A stretch of 64,000 nt of DNA from Orychophragmus violaceus. Its lineage: Eukaryota > Streptophyta > Magnoliopsida > Brassicales > Brassicaceae. Each line of letters starts with the position of its first letter. The first letter of the stretch is position 1. Below, in pieces: positions 23,605 to 34,914 of the stretch. The notes under the pieces were generated by a model. That model was given only the letters and a program-made list of their open reading frames with translations, had not been told where the DNA came from and made no database searches. The stretch is taken from assembly GCA_030180135.1 (NCBI GenBank), contig CM058235.1, positions 18,562,720-18,626,719 on the forward strand. The letters run 5' to 3'. Both the position numbers and the translations under genes were made by a program.

Positions 23605-25643
23605 GAAAATACTTAGGTTCACTGAACCCATTTGTTCACCCCCTCTTTTTTAACCAATAAAAATATGTCATGTAATATAATTTTTAAATAAAATTATAAA
23701 TTAAAATTAAAAATTTAAAGACATTCAAATATTTTATAAAAATAGATAATAATATATATCAATATCTATATATTTTTAGAGTTCACAAATTGGAGTTTAG
23801 GGTATGGTTTAGGGTTTACGGTTTAGGGTTTAGGGTTTAAGGCCTTTAGGGTTTAGAGTTTAGGGATTATTGTTTAAATTCTTTTGAGTTTAGGGTTTAA
23901 GGATTATGAACCCTTTGGATCTAAAACTTTTGGGGTTTAGGGATTAAAGACCCTTTGAATGTAAACCCTTTGGGGTTTAAGGTTTAGGGATTATGGTTTA
24001 TGGTATAGGGTTTAAGCTCTTTGGGTTTAGGATTTAGGTATTAGGGTTTAAACTCTTTGGGTTAGGGTTTAGGGTTTAGGGATTAGGGTTTAGTTTTTTA
24101 TTTTTAAAAATTTACATAATGGGTTTAGGGATTAGGGTTTATGGTATAGGGTTTAAGCTCTTTGGGTTTAGGGTTTATGGATTAGGGTTTAAGCTCTTTG
24201 GATTTAGGATTTATGGATTAGGGTTTAAGCTCTTTGGGTTAGGGTTTAGGGTTTAGGTATTAGGGTTGAGTTTTTTATTTTTTAAGATTTACATATTGGG
24301 TTTAGGGATTAGGATTTAGTTTAAATTTTAATATTTTAGGTTTAAATTATCGTTTAGTTAGGGTTTAGAATTTAGGGTTTAGAGATTATGATTTAGGTTT
24401 TAGTATTTTTTATAAAAAAATATTATTTTAAAGTTTTGTCTTAAATAAAATATATTTTCTTTTCTTTTATTTTCGTTTTTTATTTTCTTATTTTTAAAAC
24501 ATTTTTAAATTTTTAATTATTTTAATATTAGATTATGTGGAATTATTTGATTGGTTAGAAAATGTGGAGGTGAACAAAAGGGTTCACCTCTAGGGATGAA
24601 CTCAAGTATTACTCCTTTCTAAAACCCAAAATTACAGAATTTAAATTGAGTAATACTTGGGTTCACCCCTAGAGGTGAACCCTTTTGTTCACCTCCACCT
24701 TTTCTAACCAATCAAATAATTCCACATAATCTAATATTAAAAATAATTAAAATTTTAAAAATGTTTTAAAAATAAGAAAATAAAAAACGAAAATAAAAGA
24801 AAAGAAAATATATTTTATTTCAGTCAAAACTTAAAAATAAATTTTTTATAAAAAATACTAAAACCTAAATTTTAATCTCTAAACCCTAAATTCTAAACCC
24901 TAAACCCTAAACGATAATTTGAACTAAAATATTAAAATGAAAACTAAATCCTAATCCTTAAACCCAATATGTAAATCTTAAAAAATAAAAAACTAAACCC
25001 TAATCTCTAAACCCTAAACCCTAACACAAAGAGCTTAAATCCTAATCCATAAACCCTAAACCCAAAGAGCTTAAACCCTATACCATAAACCCTAATCCCT
25101 AAACCCAATATGGAAATTTTAAAACATAAAAAACTAAACCCTAATCCCTAAACCCTAAACCCTAACCCAAAGAGCTTAAATCCTAATCCCTAAACCCTAA
25201 ACCCAAAGAGCTTAAACCCTATACCATAAACCCTAATCCCTAAACCTTAAACCCCAAAGGGTTTACATTCAAAGGGTCCTTAATCCCTAAACCCCAAAAG
25301 TTTTAGATTCAAAGGGTTCATAATCCTTAAACCCTAAACCCAAAAGAATTTAAACAATAATCCCTAAACTCTAAACCCTAAAGATATTAAACCCTAAACC
25401 CTAAGCCGTAAACCCTAAACAATAATTTGTAGACCCTAAACTCTAATTTGTGAACTCTAAAAATATATAGATATTGATATATATATTATTATCTATTTTT
25501 ATAAAATATTTGAATGTCTTTAATTCCTTAATTTTAATTTTATAATTTTATTTAAAAATAATATTACATGACATATTTTTATTGGTTAAGAAAGAGAAGG
25601 TGAACAAATGGGTTCATCTCTAGGGGTGAACCTAAGTATTTTC
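23605..25643. repeat. 2-kb palindrome of two TIR elements with telomere-like cores
   Basis: The left arm (23605-24612) and right arm (24649-25643) are inverted copies around a 36-bp spacer. The outer ends GAAAATACTTAGGTTCA and TGAACCTAAGTATTTTC are perfect inverses. Each arm also has its own inverted ends (GGTTCA and TGAAC, with GTTCACCTCTAGGG next to the centre), so it looks like two copies of one MITE-like element in head-to-head orientation. The cores are degenerate TTTAGGG repeats (left) and CCCTAAA repeats (right). No coding capacity. Confidence 0.88.
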
Positions 25644-26002
25644 CATTTAAATTAACTTGTAAAATACTGAAGTAGCAACAACAGAATTCGTTTTTGTTTT
25701 GTTTTGATGCTGGTAACTTGGAAAAGAATAAAGAAGTGAGTTATGAATGTATGATAAGTTCTAAACAGTGCATGTGTATATATATTGATATTGGTTTAGG
25801 CTACGTGATATAATATCCTTCGTATTTGCTTTAGGAATATTCTCCACTTTTTACTATAATATGTTAATTGTATATATACCATATCACGTCCTAAACCATA
25901 TTCTGTTATATTACGATCATATCTTATAGAGCCTAAACCATAAATTGTTTATACTAATATCTTTATTGTTTGTATTATAATCTGTTTTTTAGAAAGTACT
26001 CC
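25644..26002. other. AT-rich stretch with a small fold-back
   Basis: TGGTTTAGGCTACGTGATAT (25792-25811) is nearly inverted at 25881-25898 (ATATCACGTCCTAAACCA), and a third partial copy lies near 25930. No gene. The last five bases, ACTCC (25998-26002), are the left target duplication of the TE4 array. Confidence 0.5.
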
Positions 26003-27642
26003 TATAACACCCGTCTCCCGGCGAACCGGAGACGCGGCATTAGGACACCCGTTGAGCCGAAAATGGTCCAACCGGGACGCCATCTCAACTGGTCCCAGGA
26101 ACCCGGCGCTTCCTTCGTATTCAAATCCACCAATCACGTCACTCGATTAGTCAACCCTGCATCCGGACCTGGAGGGAAAAAGAAAGGAAAAGGAAATGAG
26201 GCCCGAGTAATTGTTTCAAACACAATTACCCAGTGAGGGCGGACAAAGGAATCCGCGATCCCGGCTTACGCCACACAACTACGATACAAGTTCTAAGCTA
26301 ATATCACCTTGCACGCAATGCCCGAAGGCACATTACAATCAACCTACGAATAACTACTTGTCTATGGTTGCAGACTAAGGCTGCCTTCCCCTAATCCCAC
26401 CCACGGACCGGCCATTACGCCCTTTCCACAGCAAACAAACGGCTTGCGAACCTTCGAACCACAACACACCACCACGGGAGGGCTCGTCAGGACCCTCCTC
26501 CGACGATCAAGGACAATCACGGAACGAACCTCGTACCTTGTCCTGTCAAACAATTTCTACCGCAACCTAATCCATACAAGCCATCACACACAAGCAACGT
26601 TTTCGATTTAAGCGATAACCTAGCATTCTACGTTCTGAAATCAATCACATGGAGCTCTCTACTGCCCTAGACTACCTAGGAAAGACGACATTAACGAAGG
26701 ACTTGCGTCCGGAACTGAATGGAGTAAGGGAAGATCACAACTGGTCCTCACCTTAGCCAAAGAAGAGGGCAAAACGGTAATTTAGAAGCTTCCTCAGCCC
26801 AAACGGACATCAGATCTAGAAAGAGGACGAGAAATCGAGTGAGATAGGCTTTTGAATCGCTTAAATCGGGCTTAGGATGAGCTAGATATGATCGATTGAA
26901 AATACCCAGATCAAACCAGCTTAACCGACCTAAACCGGGAATTGAAATTAAAATCAGAATCGAAATTGGAAATTGAACCGGTTAACCTAAACCGGACCCG
27001 GTCAACGGTCAACAGACCCGGTCAACTGACCCGACCCGGTCAACCGACCCGACCCGGTCAACCGACCCGGTCAACCGAGTTGACTCGGTAGCCGGCCGAG
27101 TTGACTCGGAGGCTGCTACGGTGGTCGACGGCGGCGGAGCTCCGGCGAACGGCGGCGGCGCGTGACGGCGGACGGCGGCGGCGCGTGGAGAACGGATCTT
27201 GGATCTTCCGGTGGAGCGTGCGGGCGCGTCCGGTGGTTTCTGGAGGCGTATTCGGTCTCGTTGGCTTCGTCTCGTCGAGAGGAACGCGATGGTGGTCTCG
27301 GATTTCCCAGATTCCTCACGGATAAAAAAAATATATGATCATTTTAGCTCTCGGGTTGAAAGGAAACAGATCTGAAAAATGGCTTACCGGATTTCCTTCA
27401 ATGCCAAACGATGTAGAAGCCCTAGATCTACTCTCTGGATGCGGTGGCTGCGACGGGACGGGAGCAGAGCTTCGCCGGGATCTCCTTTTTCCCTTTTCTC
27501 AATGGTGGAGGCTCCTTTAAATAGGGAAATGGAGATGGGAACCCTAGGGTTTTAGAAGGCTAATGGGCTTGGGCTTGCTCTATTTGGGATTTCTTTCTTC
27601 TTTTCTCAAAAAATTTAAATGGGCTGGGCCAGGGCCCTTACA
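26003..27642 (-). repeat. TE4 LTR-a (full, 1640 bp)
   Basis: It carries ACCCGGTCAACCG tandem repeats (26994-27090), a GGC-rich repeat block (27119-27190) and, on the minus strand, CTATTTAAAGG (about 27514-27524) as a TATA candidate. Short ORFs in the GC-rich block are repeat artefacts. Confidence 0.88.
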
Positions 27643-29356
27643 ATTCTCCCCCCCTTAAAATAATTCGTCCCGAATTCTGTGGCGAGGGTTCTCCACTGCA
27701 ACTCCTTACCAATGACTGCTCTGCAAACTTTGCTGAATTGAAACTGAACTTGATCGCTTGCCTGCTTGAAAAGATCTTGTCCTTGAATCCTGAAGACTGC
27801 TTCTCCCCCCCCCCCTTATTTCTAACCATGCTCTGAAGTGTTCTTCTCCTTGGTACCAATCAATTAGCAGCTACTAGAATGCACTCCAATGCCACATACT
27901 ACCGCCCATGTCCATTAGGGTCGGTCTCCAACGTTTAGAAACAACACTCATCCCTCGAGTGGTTCTAAGTCTTGAATTCGATGCTCCGCTTCCAATCCCA
28001 TTCTCCCCAACGGTTTCCATTCCCGTGCACTATGGCGTCGACTTTCGCCCAAACAGACATCCTTGCTAACCTCTGTGACCGATGCAGCCAACCATGTCCA
28101 TTATGGCTATCTGGCTAGTGGGGAACGACCCACTGAACTCCTGATATGCTCCAATGCCACGCTTCCGCTGCGCACTCTGATATCCAAACCATCTTCCAAT
28201 CTGACTTCCAGGTCAAGGTGTCCTACCTTGTGATCCGGTTGTGGTGCTTTCCAAACACCATCCTTTGGGTTTCCTTCCCCATTAAGCTTGTCCTCCTTTG
28301 CCCTTCTTTGCAGCTTCTTGCCAATCCTCCAAAGTGTTTTCCTAACACTCTTCCGTTGGATTTCCATTTCCAATATCCTGCTTTGTCCATTTGAGCTTGC
28401 AATTATAGACGTCCAGCTTGTCGGGCAATTCCAAATGCCACAACGCCACTTCCCAAAACGCTTCTGCGATCTTCTTTCCGTCTTGCGGAACTCCATTAGC
28501 TGCTCCAGTAATCCACAAAGAACTCCAGGGCAGACCGTTTCCCTTCCGGTCCCACCGTTGTATCTTGAGCCCGTTGTACCACGAAGATCTTCTCCAGCTT
28601 CCGGCTTGATCAATCTTCAACGAGCCCCATAACTCATTGAAGTTGATGTCACAAACCGATTCCAAGATTCCCTACTTGGAACAGATTTGGATAGCCTCTT
28701 GCTGCTCCTTGTGATCCAAGCAACTCAAGCAACTCCTGACGCTTAATCCAGTCGGAACACCGCCACTTCCAAATGGCCTCCTTGCAATCCGGTCTTTCCA
28801 TCGACCTCTTGCAACTCCTGTAGCACTCCTTGCAATCCGGTCCTTACATTGACCTCTTGCAACTCCTGTAGCACTCCTTGCAGCTCTTACAATGCTCCTA
28901 GCAGTATTCTCGCATTAGCCTCTCGTCTGATCGTCTTCACATCCTTGACAATTTAGCACACTTGGTTGAACAATACTCTGAACCACGTTGACCCCAACAC
29001 CACCTCACTAGTACCGACTGCCCTGTAGGCGCACACCACAACACACATCCCAACATACACCTCACGGCACACATCACGACATACATCTCGGCACACATCT
29101 AGCGGGCAGTAGCACAACCGAGGTTTGAAGACACTGACCCATCCTGCACAGAAAAATTCTAACTAGACTAGGACCGGCGTGGAGAACAATCTATGATATA
29201 GTTGGTGCTTGAAAAAGCCTTTCGCAAAGTAACCATTTTATAAACTTTCGTAAACGCTTTTGAAAAAGATTTGAAAACACGGTTTTTAGGAAAACAACGA
29301 AAGCTGATCTCCCAGGACAGGACTGGGTGATCTTGACCTAGGCTCTGATACCAAAT
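27643..29356 (-). repeat. TE4 internal region a
   Basis: 1.7 kb from the purine tract (27643-27657) to the primer site (29342-29353). No retroviral protein motif. A minus-strand ORF (28613-28107, 168 aa, starting MIKPEAGEDLRG) recurs in all copies but looks like low-constraint Arg/Lys-rich sequence. A 44-bp tandem repeat (GCAAGGAGTGCTACAGGAGT core) lies at about 28790-28880. Confidence 0.85.
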
Positions 29357-31054
29357 TGTAACACCCGTCTCCCGGCGAACCGGAGACGCGGCATTAGGTT
29401 GCCCGTTGAGCCGAAAATGGTCCAACCGGGACGCCATCTCAACTGGTCCCAGGAACCCGGCGCTTCCTTCGTATTCAAATCCACCAATCACGTCACTCGA
29501 TTAGTCAACCCTGCATCCGGACCTGGAGGGAAAAAGAAAGGAAAAGGAAAGGAGGCCTGAGTAATTGTTTCAAACACAATTACCCAGTGAGGGCGGACAA
29601 AGGAATCCGCGATCCCGGCTTACGCCACACAACTACGAAACAAGTTCTAAGCTAATATCACCTTGCACGCAATGCCCGAAGGCACATTAAAATCAAACTA
29701 CGAATAACTACCTGTCTATGGTTGCAGACTAGGGCTGCCTTCCCCTAATCCCACCCACGGACCGGCCATTACGCCCTTTCCACAGCAAACAAACGGCTTG
29801 CGAACCTTCGAACCACAACACACCACCACGGGAGGGCTCGCCAGGACCCTCCTCCGACGATCAAGGACAATCACAGAACGAACCTCGTACCTTGTCCTGT
29901 CAAACAATTTCTACCGCAACCTAATCCATACAAGCCATCACACACAAGCAACGTTTTCGGTTTAAGCGATAACCTAGCATTCTACGTTCTGAAATCAATC
30001 ACATGGAGCTCTCTACTGCCCTAGACTACCTAGGCAAGACGACATTAACGAAGGACTTGCGTCCGGAACTGAATGGAGTAAGGGAAGATCACAACTGGTC
30101 CTCACCTTAGCCAAAGAAGAGGGCAAAACGGTAATTTAGAAGGTTCCTCAGCCCGAACGGACATCAGATCTGCAAAGAGGACGAGAAATCGAGTGAGATA
30201 GGCTTTTGAATCGCTTAAATCGGGCTTAGGATGAGCTAGATATGATCGATTGAAAATACCCAGATCAAACCAGCTTAACCGACCTAAACCGGGAATTGAA
30301 ATTAAAATCAGAATCGAAATTGGAAATTGAACCGGTTAACCTAAAGCGGACCCGGTCAACGGTCAACGGTCAACAGACCCGGTCAACTGACCCGACCCGG
30401 TCAACCGACCTGACTCGGTCAACCGACCCGACCCAGTCAACCGACCCGACCCGGTCAATGACCCGGTCAACCGAGTTGACTTGGTCGCCGGCCGAGTTGA
30501 ATCGGAGGCGGCTCCGGTGGTAGACGGCGGCGGAGCTCCGGCGAACGGCGGCGGCGCGTGACGGCGGACGGCGGCGGCGCGTGGAGAACGGCGGCGGCGC
30601 GTCAGGTCTGCTCGCGGATCTTCCGGTGGAGCGTGCGGGCGCGTCCGGTGGTTGCTGGAAGCGTGGTCGGTCTCGTTGGCTTCGTCTCGTCGAGAGGAAC
30701 ACGATGGTGGTCTCGGATTTCCCAGATTCCTCACGGATAAAAAGATATGGCCATTTTAGCTCTCGGGTTGAAAGGAAACAGATCTGAAAAATGGCTTACC
30801 GGATTTTCTTCAATGCCAAACGATGTAGAAGCCCTAGATCTACTCTCTGGATGCGGTGGCTGCGACGGGACGGGAGCAGAGCTTCGCCGAGATCTCCTTT
30901 TTCCCTTTTCTCAATGGTGGAGGCTCCTTTAAATAGGGAAATGGAGATGGGAACCCTAGGGTTTTAGAAGGCTAATGGGCTTGGGCTTGCTCTATTTGGG
31001 CTTTCTTTCTTCTTTTCTCAAAAAAATTAAATGGGCTGGGCCAGGGCCCTTACA
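29357..31054 (-). repeat. TE4 LTR-b (full, 1698 bp)
   Basis: Begins TGTAACACCC and ends GGGCCCTTACA on the plus strand. Longer than LTR-a through extra GGTCAAC and GGC repeats. The GC-rich block is at about 30520-30605. Confidence 0.9.
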
Positions 31055-32586
31055 ATTCTCCCCCCTTAAAATAATTCGTCCCGAATTCTGTGGCGAGGGT
31101 TCTCCAGTGCAACTCCTTACCAATGACTGCTCTGCAAACTTTGCTGAATTGAGACTGAACTTGATCGCTTGCCTGCTTGAAAAGATCTTGTCCTTGAATC
31201 CTGAAGACTGCTTCTCCCCCCCTTATTTCTAACCATGCTCTGAAGTGTTCTTCTCCTTGGTACCAATCAATTAGCAGCTACTAGAATGCACTCCAATGCC
31301 ACATACTACCGCCCATGTCTATTAGGGTCGGTCTCCAACGTTTAGAAACAACACTCATCCCTCGAGTGGTTCTAAGTCTTGAATTCGATGCTCCGCTTCC
31401 AATCCCATTCTCCCCAACGGTTTCCATTCCCGTGCACTATGGCGTCGACTTTCACCCAAGCAGACATCCTTGATAACCTCTGTGACCGATGCAGCCAACC
31501 ATGTCCATTATGGCTATCTGGCTAGTGGGGAAGGACCCACTGAACTCCTGATATGCTCCAATGCCACGCTTCCGCTGCGCACTCTGATATCCAAACCATC
31601 TTCCAATCTGACTTCCAGGTCAAGGTGTCCTACCTTGTGATCCGGTTGTGGTGCTTTCCAAACACCATCCTTTGGGTTTCCTTCCCCATTAAGCTTGTCC
31701 TCCTTTGCCCTTCTTTGCAGCTTCTTGCCAATCCTCCAAAGTGTTTTCCTAACACTCTTCTGTTGGATTTCCATTTCCAATATCCTGCTTTGTCCATTTG
31801 AGCTTGCAATTACAGACGTCCAGCTTGTCGGGCAATTCCAAATGCCACAACGCCACTTCCCAAAACGCTTCTGCGATCTTCTTTCCGTCTTGCGGAACTC
31901 CATTAGCTGCTCCAGTAATCCACAAAGAACTCCAGGGCAGACCGTTTCCCTTCCGGTCCCACTGTTGTATCTTGAGCCCGTTGTACCACGAAGATCTTCT
32001 CCAGCTTCCGGCTTGATCAATCTTCAACGAGCCCCATAACTCATTGAAGTTGATGTCACAAACCGATTCCAAGATTCCCTACTTGGAACAGATTTGGATA
32101 GCCTCTTGCTGCTCCTTGTGATCCAAGCAACTCAAGCAACTCCTGACGCTTAATCCAGTCGGAACACCGCCACTTCCAAATGGCCTCCTTGCAATCCGGT
32201 CTTTCCATCGACCTCTTGCAACTCCTGTAGCACTCCTTGCAATCCGGTCCTTCCATTGACCTCTTGCAACTCCTGTAGCACTCCTTGCAGCTCTTACAAT
32301 GCTCCTAGCAGTATTCTCGCATTAGCCTCTCGTCTGATCGTCTTCACATCCTTGACAATTTAGCACACTTGGTTGAACAATACTCTGAACCACGTTGACC
32401 CCAACACCACCTCACTAGTACCGACTGCCCTGTAGGCGCACACCACAACACACATCCCAACATACACCTCACGGCACACATCACGACATACATCTCGGCA
32501 CACATCTAGCGGGCAGTAGCACAACCGAGGTTTGAAGACACTGACCCATCCTGCACAGAAAAATTCTAACTAGACTAGGACCGGCG
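31055..32586 (-). repeat. TE4 internal region b, left part
   Basis: Matches internal region a up to the TE3 insertion and continues at 40422-40603. The 168-aa minus ORF is at 32020-31514. The last five bases, CGGCG (32582-32586), are the TE3 target duplication. Confidence 0.9.
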
Positions 32587-33258
32587 TGTTGGAATTGTGT
32601 CCAGTAATCTCGGTACTGTCTCTAGAAAGTAAGAGTATGTCAATGATCAGACATAAGTCATATAATACTGGGGGTCATGATGGCTTGCTAGAGTCCGCTC
32701 ATGATCTATAAGTCTTGGACTTATTGCCTTTATTATATGATCCCATATGGGTCACACGCCTAAGCTAACAGGAAAATGTGTAGGAACGGTTTAGCAGAAG
32801 TACGGTAAAAGTGCTAGGCATTTACTGTACTTAGAGAGAATAAAACGGTTTAGGCACTGTGTGTCGATCGATACACAAGGGGTATCGGTCGACACAGTGC
32901 GCGAGTACCGTCTAGTTAATTGGTGTTTGGGCCAAATGGCCCAAACGGAACCGGACAAGTTTTATAAGGTAAAACTCGAGTTTCTGGACAATTAACCCTA
33001 GCCACCCAGCCGAAAACTCTCTCTCTCTGCGCCGAAATCCTCTAGTGATCTAGCAGTCGTTTCCTGTGATCGCGTGTGTGAACCTTTGGAGGATTCATCC
33101 CTCGGTGTTTCTCTGATCTCAGACATACCATCTATTTCCGCTGCAAACAGGTATAAGGTGAGATCATCGTTTGTTTCTATTCTGAGAAGAACCTAGATCG
33201 CATGTTTAGGTTGATATGAATCTAAGAATTGAATCAGGATCAACTAAACAATCCTTCA
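32587..33258 (+). repeat. TE3 5' LTR
   Basis: Begins TGTTGGAATTG and ends AATCCTTCA. It contains a dyad module at 32862-32894 (TGTCGATCGATA and TATCGGTCGACA, 21 bp apart) and a TATA candidate, TTTATAAGG, at 32960-32968. Confidence 0.96.
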
Positions 33259-34914
33259 GTGGTATCAGAGCCATGGTTATGGTTTTTCTTGTTTAGATTC
33301 AATGTTTAGGATTGTTTTCTTGTTTAAAAGTGTTTTGAATCAACTACTGATAAGAGAAACCATTTAAGCAACAAGAATTGAAATCTAAACACACCTAAAA
33401 TCGCAGAAACCAAGCTATATTGACTTGGTAGAATGCGATTTTCAAAAGTCAGTATCGACCAGAATCGCATGGATCGATCGATACGATCGCATGGATCGGT
33501 CGATACAGTCTATCGGCAAAACCAGTTAAACGCGTGAAAGCATCGATCGATACAGGATCGATGCAGGTTCGATATTGGTGCATCGACCGATGCGGTTGGT
33601 GCACATCGATCGACACGGTTAGGGTTTTGGCTCGGATCCGTGCATGCGTAAGAGCATCGATCGATACAGGATCGATGCACGATCGATGCAGGATCGATGC
33701 TGAGAGCATCGACCGATGTGGTTGATGGATCGATCGACACGGTTGGTCCATCGATCGACATGGTTGGTTTAAGGCTCGGTTTAATTTTGATTAAAATTAA
33801 TTCGTCCTGGTTTAATAAACAGATTTAATAATTTTATTAAGTCTGGTTAAACCGGGACAAGAAATCCAATGTCGAAAGAATTATTGGATTTAGTGCCTAA
33901 ACCAGGATTTTCTAATTTGATTTGGTTGGACCAAATAAATTGAGAAAATCCGGTTTAGTAAATAACCGGTTGACAATTGTGGTCATCGTAGTAATTAAAA
34001 TTTGGTTAGACCAATTTTAATGAACCAGACCGGTTATGTCAATTAATTGGACAATTGGGTCATGTCTTGGACATGGACCAATTCTTGGGCCTCGGGCCAA
34101 GAAGTTAAAACAATTGGGCCATTAATTGAGTCATTCTTAAGATTTAAATTTAAAACTTATTTTGTAAAATAAAATTATGAAATTCGATTTTAAATTTATA
34201 AAGTTCCGAAATTTCGAAATTAGAAAGTTTCCAAAATTAGAAGTTTCTGAATTTGCGGGTTTTGGATTTTAAAGAAGTTTCTAAAGTTAGAAAGTTTCCG
34301 GTTTTTAGAAAGTTTCCAATTTTAGAAAGTTTCCAAAAATAGTAGGTTTCCAAAAATAGAAAGTTTCCCGAAATAGTAATCTTCTATTTTGGGAATGATT
34401 TTAATAAACCTACGGACCTCAAACAATATCAAGCGTTGGATGTCTTGTCCAGGCTATGTCAGCTGTCAAAGCCCATTCAATTGCATTCATGGCCTTACAG
34501 TGTGAGGATGTCTGCTTTTGCGTGAGTAAGACGGTTTGTGATTCATAAATGTCATTGGGAGTCCCAGACATTAATGATTACATGACTGTATAGTCCGGTT
34601 TTCTTGACTAGGCCATCGGGAGTCCCGGGCCTTGAGACATCAGGGTGGATTGGGCCTCGGGCCCAGATTCACAACCAAGAGTTATATCACGGATATAATT
34701 AGCCGAAATAGGGCTTACCGATATAAGCTAAGGTTGGGTGACGGCCAGTGGCCCACTTTGATCTTAGTTATATGTGGATCTTGGAATCATTATATTCTAT
34801 TGAGGGTAACTTAGGTTATTGAATATAATGCATGATTAATCATATTATACTTTAATACGAGATTAATCATTTTGAACATATAACTAATAACCTTTTTATT
34901 TATATATTTCAGAT
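33259..34914 (+). other. TE3 5' leader: primer site and repeat arrays
   Basis: The primer site TGGTATCAGAGC is at 33260-33271. The 1.66-kb leader is non-coding. It holds a dense array of RTCGATCGAYA dyads (33472-33760) and a run of diverged AGAAAGTTTCC repeats (about 34215-34385). Short ORFs within the dyad array are by-products of the repeat. Confidence 0.88.
33472..33760. repeat. Dyad array in TE3 leader
   Basis: At least eight CATCGATCGATA-like dyads, at 33472, 33494, 33541, 33581, 33604, 33655, 33707, 33728 and 33749. The last three are phased exactly 21 bp apart; other gaps are 22-23 bp or larger. Same motif class as the modules in TE2, TE5 and Athila-R. Confidence 0.88.

Larger units (their letters stand above)
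21361..26002 (-). mobile_element. Helitron B, 3' portion (3' terminus at 21361)
   Basis: The minus strand ends with hairpin ATCCCGCGCTCAGCGCGGAT, then CAAAAT, then CTAG at 21364-21361, followed by T: the classical Helitron 3' end. Only TATA separates it from the Helitron A 5' end. The body would run rightward to a matching 5' terminus at 58207, split by TE4 and Athila-R (about 5.2 kb without them). This linkage is inference. No Rep/helicase motif is visible. Between 21390 and 23049 I recognise no gene; a repeated AATGAAGGAATTTTAGTC at about 22602-22640 is the only feature. Confidence 0.45.

Noticed and set aside
23760..25450. A telomere or telomere fusion
   Set aside because: TTTAGGG-like repeats are degenerate, mixed with other motifs and confined to arms of a TIR element pair.
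30363..30734. Arg/Pro-rich ORFs in TE4 LTR
   Set aside because: Open frames arise from GGC and GGTCAAC tandem repeats and differ in length between copies.
33449..33751. ORFs rich in SID/HRS repeats on the minus strand
   Set aside because: Direct products of the CATCGATCGATA array.
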